A DNA stretch of 64,000 nt from Brevibacillus aydinogluensis (GTDB taxonomy: Bacteria > Bacillota > Bacilli > Brevibacillales > Brevibacillaceae): assembly GCF_031954365.1 (NCBI RefSeq), contig NZ_JAUSVZ010000021.1; one strand, given 5' to 3'. This document shows positions 16,163-25,182 of the stretch, in pieces (the stretch's first letter is position 1; every line of letters starts with the position of its first letter). The translations under genes were made by a program, and so were the position numbers. The notes under the pieces were generated by a model, which saw nothing but the letters and a program-made list of their open reading frames with translations, was not told the DNA's origin and searched no databases.

Positions 16163-18454
16163 ATGCAATATAAAAAACTGTGGATTGTACTTGCGCTCGT
16201 GTTTGCCGCGTCTTTTGCGGTCCTTCTGTATTACGGCGGGGAAATTTATCAGGAGATGCCGCCTGTTCCGGACCGTGTCGTGACGAATACCGGAAAAGTC
16301 GTATTCACCGGAGACGATATCCGCGAAGGGCAAAACATATGGCAGCGCATGGGCGGCCAGGAGGTCGGCAGCATATGGGGACACGGGTCTTATGTGGCTC
16401 CGGACTGGACGGCGGACTGGCTGCATCGCGAACTGACGTGGATTCTCGACAAATGGGCGAACGACAGGTACCAAACGGATTACAGCAAGCTCTCCGATGT
16501 GCAGCAGGCGGAATTGAAAACATTGTTGAAACAGGAAATACGGACAAATACCTATCATCGCGAAACAAATGAAATCGTTGTTTCCGAAACGAGAGCGGAG
16601 GCGATCCGGGAGGTAAGCGCTTATTACGACAAAGTATTCGGCGACGACCCGGAGATGGCCAAATACCGCAAGCAAATCGCCATACCCGCCAATACGGTCG
16701 CCAGCGCTGAAGACCGCGCGAAACTGTCGGCGTTCTTCTTCTGGACGTCCTGGTCTGCGTCCACCAACCGCGAAGGGATGGACATCACCTACACGAACAA
16801 CTGGCCGGGCGAGCCGTTGATCGACAATGTGCCGACGCGCTCTTCGCTGATTTGGTCGATCGTGAGCGTGATTTTGCTGATCGCCGGCGTGGGCGCATTG
16901 GCCTGGTATTTTGCGGTATTGCGAGGAAAAGAAGGGCATTCAGAAGCGACGGCTCCCGAAAAAGACCCGCTCATCGCGATTCAGCCGACACCGTCCATGA
17001 AAGCGACGTACAAATATTTCGGGGTCGTGACCGCACTGATCGTCGTGCAGGTGGGATTGGGCATCATTACTGCGCATTACGCGGTGGAAGGCGACGGCTT
17101 GTACGGCATTCCCCTCGCCGATTGGCTGCCTTACTCCGTCACGCGGACATGGCACCAGCAGCTGGCAGTCTTCTGGATTGCGACGGCGTGGCTTGCGACC
17201 GGTCTGTACATCGGACCGGCGATGTCCGGATACGAACCGAAATACCAGCGTCTCGGCGTCAACTTTTTGTTCTTCTGTTTGTTGGTGATTGTCGTTGGCT
17301 CCATGGCCGGGGAATGGGCGGCCGTCAAAGGATATATCAGCAATCTGACCCACAATTTTTACTTCGGGCACCAGGGCTACGAATATGTCGATCTGGGAAG
17401 GGCATGGCAAATTTTCCTGACGGTCGGGTTGTTCCTGTGGTTTTATCTAATGGCGCGCTCGATTTGGCCGGCGCTGAAGAAAAAGAGTGAAAACCGCCAT
17501 TTGCTGACCTTGTTTCTGCTTGCGTCGGTCGCCATTCCGGTGTTTTACATTCCCGGTTTGATGTGGGGACAACACACGCATCTGTCGATATCGACGTACT
17601 GGCGCTGGTGGATCGTCCACCTTTGGGTGGAAGGCTTTTTCGAGGTGTTCGCCGCGGTCGTCATTGCCTTCCTCTTCTTGCGGATGGGATTGGTTCGAGC
17701 GGCAACAACGACTGCATCTGTTCTCTTCTCGACGATCATCTTTCTCTTTGGGGGAATTATCGGCACGTTCCACCATCTGTATTTTTCCGGCACACCGGTA
17801 GGGGTATTGGCGTTTGGCGCAGTGTTCAGCGCTCTGGAAGTCGTTCCACTGCTGCTGATCGGCTTTGAAGCGTATGAAAATGTGAAGCACGGGAGAGCGA
17901 AGCCGTGGGTGGAGCGGTACAAATGGCCAATTGCCTTTTTTGTCGCCGTTTCGTTCTGGAACCTGCTGGGCGCCGGCATCTTCGGCTTCCTGATCAATCC
18001 GCCGATCGCCCTGTACTACATGCAGGGGCTGAATACGACACCGCTGCACGGCCATTCGGCGTTTTTCGGGGTGTACGGGATGCTCGGCATCGGGCTGATG
18101 CTGTTTTGCCTGCGCGGGTTGACCGGACAAAGACCATGGAAGACCAAATTGCTCCGCTTTTCGTTCTGGTCGCTAAACATCGGACTGCTCCTCATGGGCG
18201 TAACGAGCCTGCTGCCGGTGGGCATCCTGCAAACGCTGGCCAGCATGGAACACGGTATGTGGTACGCGCGTTCGGCTGAATTTCTGCAGCAAAATGTCAT
18301 TCAAAACCTGGTGTGGTTCCGAGCCGTGGGCGATACGATATTCGCCTTGGGGATCGTCGGTCTGGCCTGGTTTGTCATCGGTTTGAAGACGGGAAAATCG
18401 TTCGTGTCTGATACGACTCACGCCGCTCAAGACAACAAGTCCATGCATATATAG
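16163..18454 (+). CDS. norZ: Quinol-dependent nitric oxide reductase (qNor)
   Basis: 763 residues. qNor reduces two NO to N2O using menaquinol, in the cell membrane. It starts with one membrane helix and an outside domain of about 200 residues (for example GGQEVGSIWGHGSYVAPDW). A long NorB-like domain of about twelve helices follows. Metal-ligand regions are visible as RTWHQQLAVFWIATAWL, WWIVHLWVEGFFEVF, FHHLYFSGTP and HGHSAFFGVYGMLGIGL. The single-subunit N-terminal extension separates it from cytochrome c-dependent NorBC. ATG 16163 is 7 bases after GGAGGTG; ATG 16157 overlaps the previous stop but is too close to the ribosome site. Cotranscribed with the radical SAM gene. Confidence 0.96.
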   Translation: MQYKKLWIVLALVFAASFAVLLYYGGEIYQEMPPVPDRVVTNTGKVVFTGDDIREGQNIWQRMGGQEVGSIWGHGSYVAPDWTADWLHRELTWILDKWANDRYQTDYSKLSDVQQAELKTLLKQEIRTNTYHRETNEIVVSETRAEAIREVSAYYDKVFGDDPEMAKYRKQIAIPANTVASAEDRAKLSAFFFWTSWSASTNREGMDITYTNNWPGEPLIDNVPTRSSLIWSIVSVILLIAGVGALAWYFAVLRGKEGHSEATAPEKDPLIAIQPTPSMKATYKYFGVVTALIVVQVGLGIITAHYAVEGDGLYGIPLADWLPYSVTRTWHQQLAVFWIATAWLATGLYIGPAMSGYEPKYQRLGVNFLFFCLLVIVVGSMAGEWAAVKGYISNLTHNFYFGHQGYEYVDLGRAWQIFLTVGLFLWFYLMARSIWPALKKKSENRHLLTLFLLASVAIPVFYIPGLMWGQHTHLSISTYWRWWIVHLWVEGFFEVFAAVVIAFLFLRMGLVRAATTTASVLFSTIIFLFGGIIGTFHHLYFSGTPVGVLAFGAVFSALEVVPLLLIGFEAYENVKHGRAKPWVERYKWPIAFFVAVSFWNLLGAGIFGFLINPPIALYYMQGLNTTPLHGHSAFFGVYGMLGIGLMLFCLRGLTGQRPWKTKLLRFSFWSLNIGLLLMGVTSLLPVGILQTLASMEHGMWYARSAEFLQQNVIQNLVWFRAVGDTIFALGIVGLAWFVIGLKTGKSFVSDTTHAAQDNKSMHI

Positions 18455-18462
18455 CGAAACCG

Positions 18463-18498
18463 ACTGGACGCGGCGGAATGGATAGCCGCCGGTCCAGT
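18463..18498 (+). terminator. Hairpin after qNor (no T-run)
   Basis: ACTGGAC and GGCGG pair with CCGCC and GTCCAGT around a 9-base loop. There is no T-run, so it may slow or stabilise the transcript rather than stop it. moeA begins 31 bases later. Confidence 0.5.
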
Positions 18499-18528
18499 TC
18501 TGCGGTATGACACGATATGGAGGAGAAG

Positions 18529-19803
18529 ATGAAGATCGAGCAAAAACACCGGCAAGACCGGTTTCGCAGACATGCCGTTCAGGTAAAGGAAGCGCAGAAG
18601 ATGATCGAGCCGTATCTTGCTCCTCTGGATACAGAATTCGTTTGCCTTGAACAGGCTTACGGCAGGTATTTGGCGGAAGACATCGTTGCGGCACACCCGC
18701 TGCCGCATTTCCGCCGGTCCGGCATGGACGGATTTTCCGTTCGCACGGACGACATCCGGGACGCCTCATCTGAAAAGCCCGTTTGTCTGAAGGTGATCGA
18801 AAACGTTCCATGCGGTTTTGTTCCGCAAAAACGCTTGGAGCCGGGAACGGCTGCCAGGACGATGACCGGAGCGATGGTGTCAGAGGGGGCAGATGCGGTA
18901 ATCCGGTTGGAAATGACGCGAGAATTTGAGATCGACGGGGAATCGTATCTTTCTGTAACGAGACCCATACAGCCGGGCGCCAATGTGTCGGAAGTCGGTT
19001 CGGAGCTGCATGAAGGAGCGGTGGTAGTAACGCGCGGACGTACCATTCGTTCCGGCGAAATGGCAATCCTGGCGGAATACGGGTATCACCAGGTGCAGGT
19101 GTTCCGCTCCCCTGTTGTCGCCATCTTTTCTACCGGTGCGGAATTGCTGCGAGTGGATAAGCCTGTACAACCGGGAAAAATTCGCAACAGCAATGCGCAC
19201 ATGCTGGCGGGATTGGTCAGACAAGCGGGAGGCGTGCCTCGATGGCTCGGGCAAATCGGCGATGACGTGGAGGAAGCCCGCATAAAGATGACGGAAGCTG
19301 TAAACACCGCAGACCTCGTGATCAGCACGGGCGGCGTATCCGTGGGCGATTATGATGTGTTAGCTGACCTGTTTCTTCAGTGGGAAGGGAAAACGTTATT
19401 CAACAAAGTGGCGATGAGGCCGGGAAGCCCGACTACTGCAGGCGTTCTTGACGGCAAAATCTGCATCGCCCTGTCTGGAAATCCGGGAGCGTGCTTTGTC
19501 GGCTTTCATCTGTTTGTACGGCCGGTGCTGCTGGGAATGCAGGGGTGCGGCGAAACACAATTGCCTGAATTTGCGGCCATACTGTCGGAGACGTACGCGA
19601 AAACCGATGCGTACACGCGGTATGTGAGAGGCCGGACTGTCGTTTCCGATGACGGTCACGTGTATGTAGAACCGGTTGGACAGGACAAATCCAGCGTCAT
19701 GAGCTCGATTAAAGATTCCGATTGCCTGATTTGCATTCCTCCCGGGAAAGGTGGTGCGACAAAAGGCAGCCTGGTTACCGCCTTGCGCCTGCCGAACTGC
19801 TGA
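18529..19803 (+). CDS. moeA: Molybdopterin molybdenumtransferase MoeA
   Basis: 424 residues. MoeA inserts molybdate into adenylated molybdopterin, giving the cofactor needed by NarG. Domain order is the normal N-terminal MoeA_N region (SGMDGFSVRTDD, PGTAARTMTGAMVSEGADAVIRLE), the MoCF_biosynth core (STGAELL, RNSNAHML, ISTGGVSVGDYD, RPGSPTTAG, LSGNPGACFVGFH) and a C-terminal beta domain. The ATG at 18517 lies inside the ribosome site GGAGGAG, so 18529 is taken. Its placement after qNor with a hairpin but no clear promoter suggests partial cotranscription with the nitrogen-oxide genes. Confidence 0.95.
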   Translation: MKIEQKHRQDRFRRHAVQVKEAQKMIEPYLAPLDTEFVCLEQAYGRYLAEDIVAAHPLPHFRRSGMDGFSVRTDDIRDASSEKPVCLKVIENVPCGFVPQKRLEPGTAARTMTGAMVSEGADAVIRLEMTREFEIDGESYLSVTRPIQPGANVSEVGSELHEGAVVVTRGRTIRSGEMAILAEYGYHQVQVFRSPVVAIFSTGAELLRVDKPVQPGKIRNSNAHMLAGLVRQAGGVPRWLGQIGDDVEEARIKMTEAVNTADLVISTGGVSVGDYDVLADLFLQWEGKTLFNKVAMRPGSPTTAGVLDGKICIALSGNPGACFVGFHLFVRPVLLGMQGCGETQLPEFAAILSETYAKTDAYTRYVRGRTVVSDDGHVYVEPVGQDKSSVMSSIKDSDCLICIPPGKGGATKGSLVTALRLPNC

Positions 19804-19818
19804 AACAGATGGACGATC

Positions 19819-19859
19819 AAAAACGGCGGCCATCACATCCGTGATGACTCGCCGTTTTT
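19819..19859 (+). terminator. Terminator after moeA
   Basis: Stem AAAAACGGCG pairs with CGCCGTTTTT. The loop holds its own CATCAC/GTGATG hairpin. It ends the moeA transcript. Confidence 0.88.
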
Positions 19860-20060
19860 GTGCACTCAGTGCTCGCTTGCAAAAGCTACCGCCGCTGCGT
19901 CGGCTTCGCGATGCTCGAAGCGGAAGAGAAGATGCGCGAGTATTTACGCGGCAAGACGTTGGCGTGGTTGCATCAGGAGCTTGCTCATGTTTTGCCTGAA
20001 CCTGTTCGCCAAGCGACGCGGGACTATTTTTCTGCAGGCAAACAAGCTTCCCGCAAATGA
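19860..20060 (+). pseudogene. Possible short gene or gene remnant
   Basis: A 66-codon open frame from GTG 19860 begins directly at the end of the moeA terminator and has no good ribosome site. Its C-terminal 45 residues look protein-like (MREYLRGKTLAWLHQELAHVL...) with amphipathic helices and few rare codons. I do not recognise the family. It may be the tail of a decayed gene, or chance. Confidence 0.25.
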
Positions 20061-20320
20061 GGAGAGTGCTCCGTTTCACAACGAAGCATCGTACAGTTTC
20101 CTCGTGTATTCACATTTGTACCGAACCCGTTGGGATTACCAAATGAATCGGGCTTGTGGTAAGATGAAAAAGTCACAGGCAAGGCATGATCGACTGATGT
20201 GTTCCTACGATTATTTTTGCGAGATCGGATTTTGCACGCTGGAATCGGCGTGCTTTCTGTTTTCCTTCACAGAGCAGGTCAGTATGCCAGTGGCGGATTG
20301 ACAACGAAAGGGTGTTGGGG
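20061..20320. other. Non-coding stretch before the nucleobase permease
   Basis: No convincing gene. A small hairpin GCACGC/GCGTGC (20234-20253) is followed by a T-rich tract. No purine riboswitch core was seen here, although the next gene is a nucleobase permease. Confidence 0.5.
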
Positions 20321-21664
20321 ATGCGTTACGGATTGCATGAACGGCCGCCTGTGGGCACAACCGTTTTGGCCTCCATGCAATGGCTGATTGTTACGGTTTC
20401 CAGCAGTGTCGCCATTCCGTTGGTGATCGGGGACGTGTACGGATTGCAGCCGGACGAAATCAGTCACTTGATGCAGCAGACCATGTTTTTCATCGGCTTG
20501 GCCTCTTTCCTGCAGACGTGGCTGGGTCACCGCTATCCGATGATGGATGGACCTGCTGGATTGTGGTGGGGCATCTTTGTCATATTGGCACAGATTGGTG
20601 CCAGTGTGGGAATGGGGCCGCGGCTGATCGGCCAATCGTTCCAGGTGGGGTTGATTCTGGCCGGCGGCTTGTTTTTGCTGTTGGGGATGCTGGGCTGGAT
20701 CGGCAAAATCCAGCGCTGGTTTACGCCGCTCGTGTCCGGTACCTACATGATGCTGTTGGCGATTTCCTTGTGCAGCAGCATTGTGACCGGCATGCTGGGG
20801 ATCGGCTACCGGCACGCGCAGGAAGTGCATCCCGGCATGGCCCTGGTGTCTGTCTTGATCGTCGCGCTGGTGCTCGTCTTTCTGCGCAGCAGGCGCTTGG
20901 CCAGCTACGCCGTGCTGTTGGGGATGGCGATCGGATGGGGACTGTACGCTGTGGTGGGCTGGACGGAACCGATCCGGCCCAGTGACGAGTGGGTGGTGCT
21001 GCCCACCCTGTTTTTCTGGGGAGAGCCCAAGTGGGATTGGGGGGTCATCCTGACCAGTCTGCTCACAGGGTTCGTCCTGCTGACCAATTTGGTCACCAGT
21101 TTGTCCGTCGTGGGCAAGGCAACCCAGTCGGAACCGACCATCCAGCAGTACAATCGGGGCGGCGTGTTTACCGGGGTGTCTCACATCCTGTCAGGATTGG
21201 CCGGGGTTGTCGGCATGATTCCGCTGTCGTTGGCGGCGGCCGTGATCCAGACGACGGGGATGGCGGCCCGATTGCCGTTCATGGCCGCGATGGCGGGGAT
21301 GATGGTGATTGGCATGCTGCCAGCTGTCTCCCAGTTCCTGGCCGCCTTGCCGACGCCGGTCGCCTACGCCGGCATGTTTATCGCCTATACGCAGTTGCTT
21401 GGATTTGGCATCAAAGACCTGGCGTCAATCCGATTGGATGACCGGGCCATCACGATCGGCGGCAGTTCGCTCTTGGTGGGGATCGGCGTCATGTTTGTGC
21501 CGGCTTCGGCGTGGCAGCACCTTCCCCCGCTGGTGAGCTTTCTGTTTGGCAACGGGCTTTTGCTCGGCGTCGTGGTATGTCTGCTGTTGGAACACGTGGT
21601 ATTTCCCCGGCCGGCGGATTCGGAGCCGGCGACAGAATTGCAAAAAGACGGCCGCTCTGCGTGA
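20321..21664 (+). CDS. NCS2-family nucleobase permease (xanthine/uracil type)
   Basis: 447 residues. A membrane transporter of the nucleobase:cation symporter-2 family, with about fourteen hydrophobic segments. Visible family features are the N-terminal amphipathic start, SVAIPLVIGDVYGL, QTWLGHRYPMMDGPAGLWW, and the later signature-like region NRGGVFTGVSHILSGLAGVVGMIPLSLA. The exact substrate, such as xanthine, uric acid or uracil, cannot be fixed from this. ATG 20321 is preferred to the GTG three codons upstream because AAAGGG lies at better distance. Its last codons form part of the following terminator stem. Confidence 0.82.
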   Translation: MRYGLHERPPVGTTVLASMQWLIVTVSSSVAIPLVIGDVYGLQPDEISHLMQQTMFFIGLASFLQTWLGHRYPMMDGPAGLWWGIFVILAQIGASVGMGPRLIGQSFQVGLILAGGLFLLLGMLGWIGKIQRWFTPLVSGTYMMLLAISLCSSIVTGMLGIGYRHAQEVHPGMALVSVLIVALVLVFLRSRRLASYAVLLGMAIGWGLYAVVGWTEPIRPSDEWVVLPTLFFWGEPKWDWGVILTSLLTGFVLLTNLVTSLSVVGKATQSEPTIQQYNRGGVFTGVSHILSGLAGVVGMIPLSLAAAVIQTTGMAARLPFMAAMAGMMVIGMLPAVSQFLAALPTPVAYAGMFIAYTQLLGFGIKDLASIRLDDRAITIGGSSLLVGIGVMFVPASAWQHLPPLVSFLFGNGLLLGVVVCLLLEHVVFPRPADSEPATELQKDGRSA

Positions 21665-21678
21665 CGGACCGTCTTTTT
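21642..21678. terminator. Shared terminator between convergent genes
   Basis: AAAAAGACGG (21642-21651) pairs with CCGTCTTTTT (21669-21678). The stem includes the permease stop region and serves both the plus-strand permease and the minus-strand B3/B4 gene. Confidence 0.88.
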
Positions 21679-21703
21679 GTTTGGCATGTTGTCCCAGGAG
21701 AGG

Positions 21704-22375
21704 TTACGCAGTGACGAGATAGGAGAGCTGAGCCTCGCCACCGTTGATTTCCGTAAACATGCGGGCCGTCGCACCGAGTATTTCGTCCCGCTGTTTTGGC
21801 GACACGTGCTCGTGGAAAAAAATCACCTGCATCAGATTGCGGCTGTTGTCCGTGACGGACGTGCGCACCGAGTCGACGATCGGACTGCCGAATGCGCCCT
21901 GCTCATCTGCGAGCAGCAGTTTTCCCTCCATCTGCATGTCACGGCCGTTCAGCCCCTGGTAAGCGTCGGAGGCTTGTCCCAGACGGCAGACCACCGGAAA
22001 GTGCAGGTGATCTTCGTCGTAAATGCCGTACGGCAGGGCGTGCAGTACGGAGAAGAAGTTGTTGACGTCGACCGCGCCGTTGATCCAGAAAAACGGATGA
22101 CCCTGCAGCAAGCGGCGAATCAGGGCTTCCGAGGAAGGACGGTAACGGGAGGGATCGATCCCCAGTCGCTTGAAGCAGGCTCGCCATTCACGCACGCCTT
22201 CGATCTCGGTCAGTTTGGCGAGATCCCGTTCCAAACGCAGCGATTCCACGAACAGATTGATGCGCCCCTGCAGCTTTTTGGGAGAGGGGCTTACGGTCAC
22301 GCCGGCGTAGTGAATGACGCCCAGCGAAAGACGCGGCAGGCGTTCAACCACTGTGGAGTCCAAGCGTACCTTCAT
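21704..22375 (-). CDS. B3/B4 tRNA-binding domain protein
   Basis: 223 residues. The sequence fits the B3/B4 domain found in the phenylalanyl-tRNA synthetase beta subunit, here free-standing: REWRACFKRLGIDPSRYRPSSEALIRRLLQG, then GAVDVNNFFSVLHALPYGIYD, then VRTSVTDNSRNLMQVIFFH. Stand-alone members may edit or bind mischarged tRNA, but most are unstudied. The start at 22375 follows AAGGAGTG at normal distance; the 77 extra in-frame residues upstream overlap the promoter of the divergent rnhA and are rejected. Confidence 0.85.
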   Translation of the reverse strand: MKVRLDSTVVERLPRLSLGVIHYAGVTVSPSPKKLQGRINLFVESLRLERDLAKLTEIEGVREWRACFKRLGIDPSRYRPSSEALIRRLLQGHPFFWINGAVDVNNFFSVLHALPYGIYDEDHLHFPVVCRLGQASDAYQGLNGRDMQMEGKLLLADEQGAFGSPIVDSVRTSVTDNSRNLMQVIFFHEHVSPKQRDEILGATARMFTEINGGEAQLSYLVTA

Positions 22376-22589
22376 CGGTGTCACTCCTTGTCTCTCAACT
22401 GTTTTTTGGTAGTATAACAAAAACGGCGATGGAAGTATATCAAAGCGGTTTTTTGCGTCAATAGCGGATGCTTTTTGTTTTTTACAGCCGTACTGCGGGG
22501 CATATTCTTGCGGGCCCGGCAGCAAAAAATTTTGTGGAAGCGGCTGTCCTTCGGTACAATAAATAGTGAACAGGAGGGATTCCCCGACA

Positions 22590-23024
22590 ATGCGTGAAGT
22601 AACCATTTATACCGACGGTGCCTGCTCCGGCAATCCGGGACCGGGCGGCTGGGGTGCCGTGCTGATATACGGCGAGCACAAAAAGGAAATGTCCGGTGCG
22701 GAAGCCAATACGACCAACAACCGGATGGAGCTCAAGGCGGCGATCGAGGCACTGTCCGCGCTGAAGGAGCCGTGCAAGGTCACCTTGTACAGCGACAGCG
22801 CCTACCTGGTTAACTGCTTTCAGCAGGGATGGTACAAGGGCTGGCAGCGCAACGGTTGGAAGAACAGCAAGAACCAGCCGGTGGAAAACCAGGACCTGTG
22901 GAAGGAACTGCTTCGTTTGATGGAAATACACCAGGTTCAGTACGTGAAAGTAAAAGGTCACGCGGACAACGTGTGGAACAACCGCTGTGACGAACTGGCG
23001 ACGGGGGCGATCAAACAGCTGTGA
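22590..23024 (+). CDS. rnhA: Ribonuclease HI
   Basis: 144 residues. RNase HI cuts the RNA strand of RNA-DNA hybrids in the cytoplasm. The catalytic carboxylates are visible as D9 (YTDGACSGNPGPGG), E47 (NRMELKAAIEAL), D69 (LYSDSAYLVN) and D134, with H124 in VKGHADN. The basic protrusion GWYKGWQRNGWKNSKNQPVENQDLW is present as in the E. coli type. ATG 22590 follows AGGAGGGA. The stop overlaps the queG start as GTGA. Confidence 0.96.
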   Translation: MREVTIYTDGACSGNPGPGGWGAVLIYGEHKKEMSGAEANTTNNRMELKAAIEALSALKEPCKVTLYSDSAYLVNCFQQGWYKGWQRNGWKNSKNQPVENQDLWKELLRLMEIHQVQYVKVKGHADNVWNNRCDELATGAIKQL

Positions 23025-24226
23025 GTGACCGGCAGTACTGGGAACAGACGAAGCAGGCGATTATTGCCTATGCCCGCGAGTTAGGAATAGACAAGATCGG
23101 GTTTGCCAGTGCCGATCCGTTTTTGACCCTGAAAGAGCGTTTGCTGGAGCATCGGGAAAAAGGCTACGAATCCGGGTTTGAGGAGCCAGATCTGGACAAG
23201 CGGACCGATCCTGGCCTCAGTCTGGATGGGGCGCGGTCGCTGATTGCCATCGCGCTGGCCTATCCTTCCAAGATGGATAACCCGCCCAAATCGGAACCGG
23301 GCGCGTATCGCGGCATCCTCTGCCGAGCGGCGTGGGGAACGGACTACCATCACGTCCTGCGCGAGAAATTGGACAAGCTGGCCGGATATATCTGTGAACT
23401 GGAGCCCGGCGCCCGGGTGGAATCGATGGTGGATACGGGTGCCTTGTCCGACCGTGCCGTAGCGGAGCGGGCCGGCTTGGGATGGGTAGGCAAAAACTGC
23501 GCGCTAATTACCCCGGAGTTTGGCTCATGGGTCTACCTGGGTGAACTGATCACCAACCTGCCGCTGCCGCCGGACGAGCCGGTGGAGGAAGGGTGCGGCG
23601 ATTGCAATTTGTGTGTGGAAGCCTGCCCGACAGGGGCGCTGGTCCAGGGAGGGCAGCTCAACGCCCAGAAGTGCGTAGCTTTTTTAACACAGGTAAAAGA
23701 TTTCATTCCCGACCAGTACAGGGCGAAGATCGGCAACCGGCTGTACGGCTGCGACACTTGTCAGATGGTTTGCCCCAAAAACCGCGGCAAGCACTTCGCC
23801 CATCACGCGGAATTCCGGCCCGATCCGGAAGTGGCCAAGCCGCTCTTGCGTCCGCTGCTTCACATGAGCAACAAGGAATTCAAGCAGACGTTCGGCGCTT
23901 CCTCTGCGGCATGGCGCGGAAAAAAGCCGATTCAGCGAAACGCCATTCTGGCACTGGCCCATTTTCACGACCGCTCCGCTGTTCCCGACTTGATCCGGCT
24001 GCTCGAAGAGGATCCCCGCCCCGTCATTCGGGGAACGGCCGCCTGGGCGTTGGGCAAGATCGGTGGCGAAGAGGCGGAAGCGGCGCTTGCGGCGGCCCGG
24101 GAGCGGGAGTCATCGCCGGAGGTGCTGGCCGAAGTGGAGAAAGGATTTGCCCTATTGCGCCAGCACGGTGCATCCGGAGCAGCCAAATCGCACGACGTGA
24201 GGAGCGGCAAGGGGGCACACGCGTAG
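23021..24226 (+). CDS. queG: Epoxyqueuosine reductase QueG
   Basis: 401 residues. QueG reduces epoxyqueuosine to queuosine in tRNA, using cobalamin and two [4Fe-4S] clusters. The N-terminal cobalamin-binding part includes VDTGALSDRAVAERAGLGWVGKN. Cluster motifs are CGDCNLCVEACPTGAL and CDTCQMVCPKNRG. A C-terminal HEAT-like repeat region (AVPDLIRLLEEDPRPVIRGTAAWALGKIG) follows, as in longer Bacillus homologues. GTG 23021 overlaps the rnhA stop, suggesting translational coupling. Confidence 0.96.
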   Translation: MSDRQYWEQTKQAIIAYARELGIDKIGFASADPFLTLKERLLEHREKGYESGFEEPDLDKRTDPGLSLDGARSLIAIALAYPSKMDNPPKSEPGAYRGILCRAAWGTDYHHVLREKLDKLAGYICELEPGARVESMVDTGALSDRAVAERAGLGWVGKNCALITPEFGSWVYLGELITNLPLPPDEPVEEGCGDCNLCVEACPTGALVQGGQLNAQKCVAFLTQVKDFIPDQYRAKIGNRLYGCDTCQMVCPKNRGKHFAHHAEFRPDPEVAKPLLRPLLHMSNKEFKQTFGASSAAWRGKKPIQRNAILALAHFHDRSAVPDLIRLLEEDPRPVIRGTAAWALGKIGGEEAEAALAAARERESSPEVLAEVEKGFALLRQHGASGAAKSHDVRSGKGAHA

Positions 24227-24264
24227 AACCATTCACATAAAAAACGGGTAGGGAGGAACGATGG

Positions 24265-24816
24265 ATGGCACAAGTATTGGGATACACCACCATGGACTCG
24301 CCGATTGGACCGCTTTTGATTGCTTCTACGAAAAACGGACTGTGCTTCATTGAATTTGGCGACGGGGAGCAGGCTCTGTCCAGCTTGCAGCGCTGGTGCC
24401 GCAAGACCTTCATGGGCGTCCCCATCAGCCGGGACGACCAGGGAAACCAGTCTGTCCGCGAGCAGTTGGAGGAGTATTTTGCCGGTACGCGGAAGACGTT
24501 TGACATCCCGCTGGATATGTACGGCACGCCGTTTCAAAAAGCGGTCTGGACCGAACTGACCCGCATTCCCTATGGCGAGACGCGTTCCTACAAGGAGATC
24601 GCGCTGTCCATCGGTGCAGCAAAAGCAGTCCGGGCCATCGGCGGGGCGAACAACCGCAATCCCATCCCCATCGTCGTTCCCTGCCATCGCGTCATCGGTT
24701 CCAACGGAGCGCTCGTCGGATACGGAGGCGGGCTCTCCATCAAGGCACACCTGCTGGCGTTGGAAGGCGCACATGCAGCGTCTCTCCATGCCGATTCACC
24801 AAAAGCTGTCCGGTAA
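24265..24816 (+). CDS. ogt: Methylated-DNA--protein-cysteine methyltransferase
   Basis: 183 residues. A suicide enzyme that moves methyl groups from O6-methylguanine to its own cysteine, repairing DNA. The active motif IVVPCHRVIG places the acceptor at C140; the helix-turn-helix RSYKEIALSIGAAKAVRAIGGANNRNP precedes it. The N-terminal ribonuclease-like domain is present. ATG 24265 lies 9 bases after GGGAGG; a nearer ATG at 24261 is out of frame. The last codons lie inside the first copy of a repeated hairpin. Confidence 0.95.
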   Translation: MAQVLGYTTMDSPIGPLLIASTKNGLCFIEFGDGEQALSSLQRWCRKTFMGVPISRDDQGNQSVREQLEEYFAGTRKTFDIPLDMYGTPFQKAVWTELTRIPYGETRSYKEIALSIGAAKAVRAIGGANNRNPIPIVVPCHRVIGSNGALVGYGGGLSIKAHLLALEGAHAASLHADSPKAVR

Positions 24817-24827
24817 ACCGGGCAGCT
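24804..24827 (+). repeat. Hairpin repeat, copy 1 (at the ogt stop)
   Basis: AGCTGTCCGG, TAAA, CCGGGCAGCT. The same inverted repeat, with one changed loop base, recurs at 25154-25177 followed by a T-run. This copy overlaps the ogt stop codon and has no T-run. Confidence 0.7.
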
Positions 24828-24914
24828 CAGCGTGTAGACAAAGTTCGCGGCGCATGGGGATCGGGCCCGCTCGCTCGCTTGACGCCCAGCACAGAAGCGG
24901 ATGAAGTTCGCTCC

Positions 24915-25002
24915 AAAACGAGACGCGGGCAGGGGACAAACATCTGGGTGTTTCGATGAAGTGAGACTTGTGTCCCCTGTTGATTCCCGCGTCTTCGTTT
25001 TT
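24915..25002 (+). terminator. Long bulged hairpin ending in T-run
   Basis: Outer arm AAAACGA-GACGCGGG (24915-24929) pairs with CCCGCGTC-TTCGTTTT (24986-25001). Inner arm CAGGGGACA (24930-24938) pairs perfectly with TGTCCCCTG (24971-24979), with a one-sided TTGATT bulge. It can serve as a terminator or be the body of a small RNA. No open frame overlaps it convincingly. Confidence 0.6.
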
Positions 25003-25153
25003 CCGCTGAGTCGGTCGTCAAAGGAGCTCGCTTGGCCCATCCCGCCATGCGATGCACATTGTCTTCCGCTTCGGTTGATGAATAGGCAGGCCTTTCGGCC
25101 TGGAAATCATTTTTTGTGGACGCTAACTCAATGAACCGTTTGTCTTCAGTCTG

Positions 25154-25182
25154 AGCTGTCCGGTAATCCGGGCAGCTTTTTT
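25154..25182 (+). terminator. Hairpin repeat, copy 2 (intrinsic terminator)
   Basis: AGCTGTCCGG, TAAT, CCGGGCAGCT, then six T residues. This is a complete terminator and probably the original ogt terminator, displaced about 350 bases from the gene. Confidence 0.85.

Noticed and set aside
20061..20320. Purine riboswitch before the nucleobase permease
   Set aside because: No conserved purine aptamer loops or closing stem could be found.
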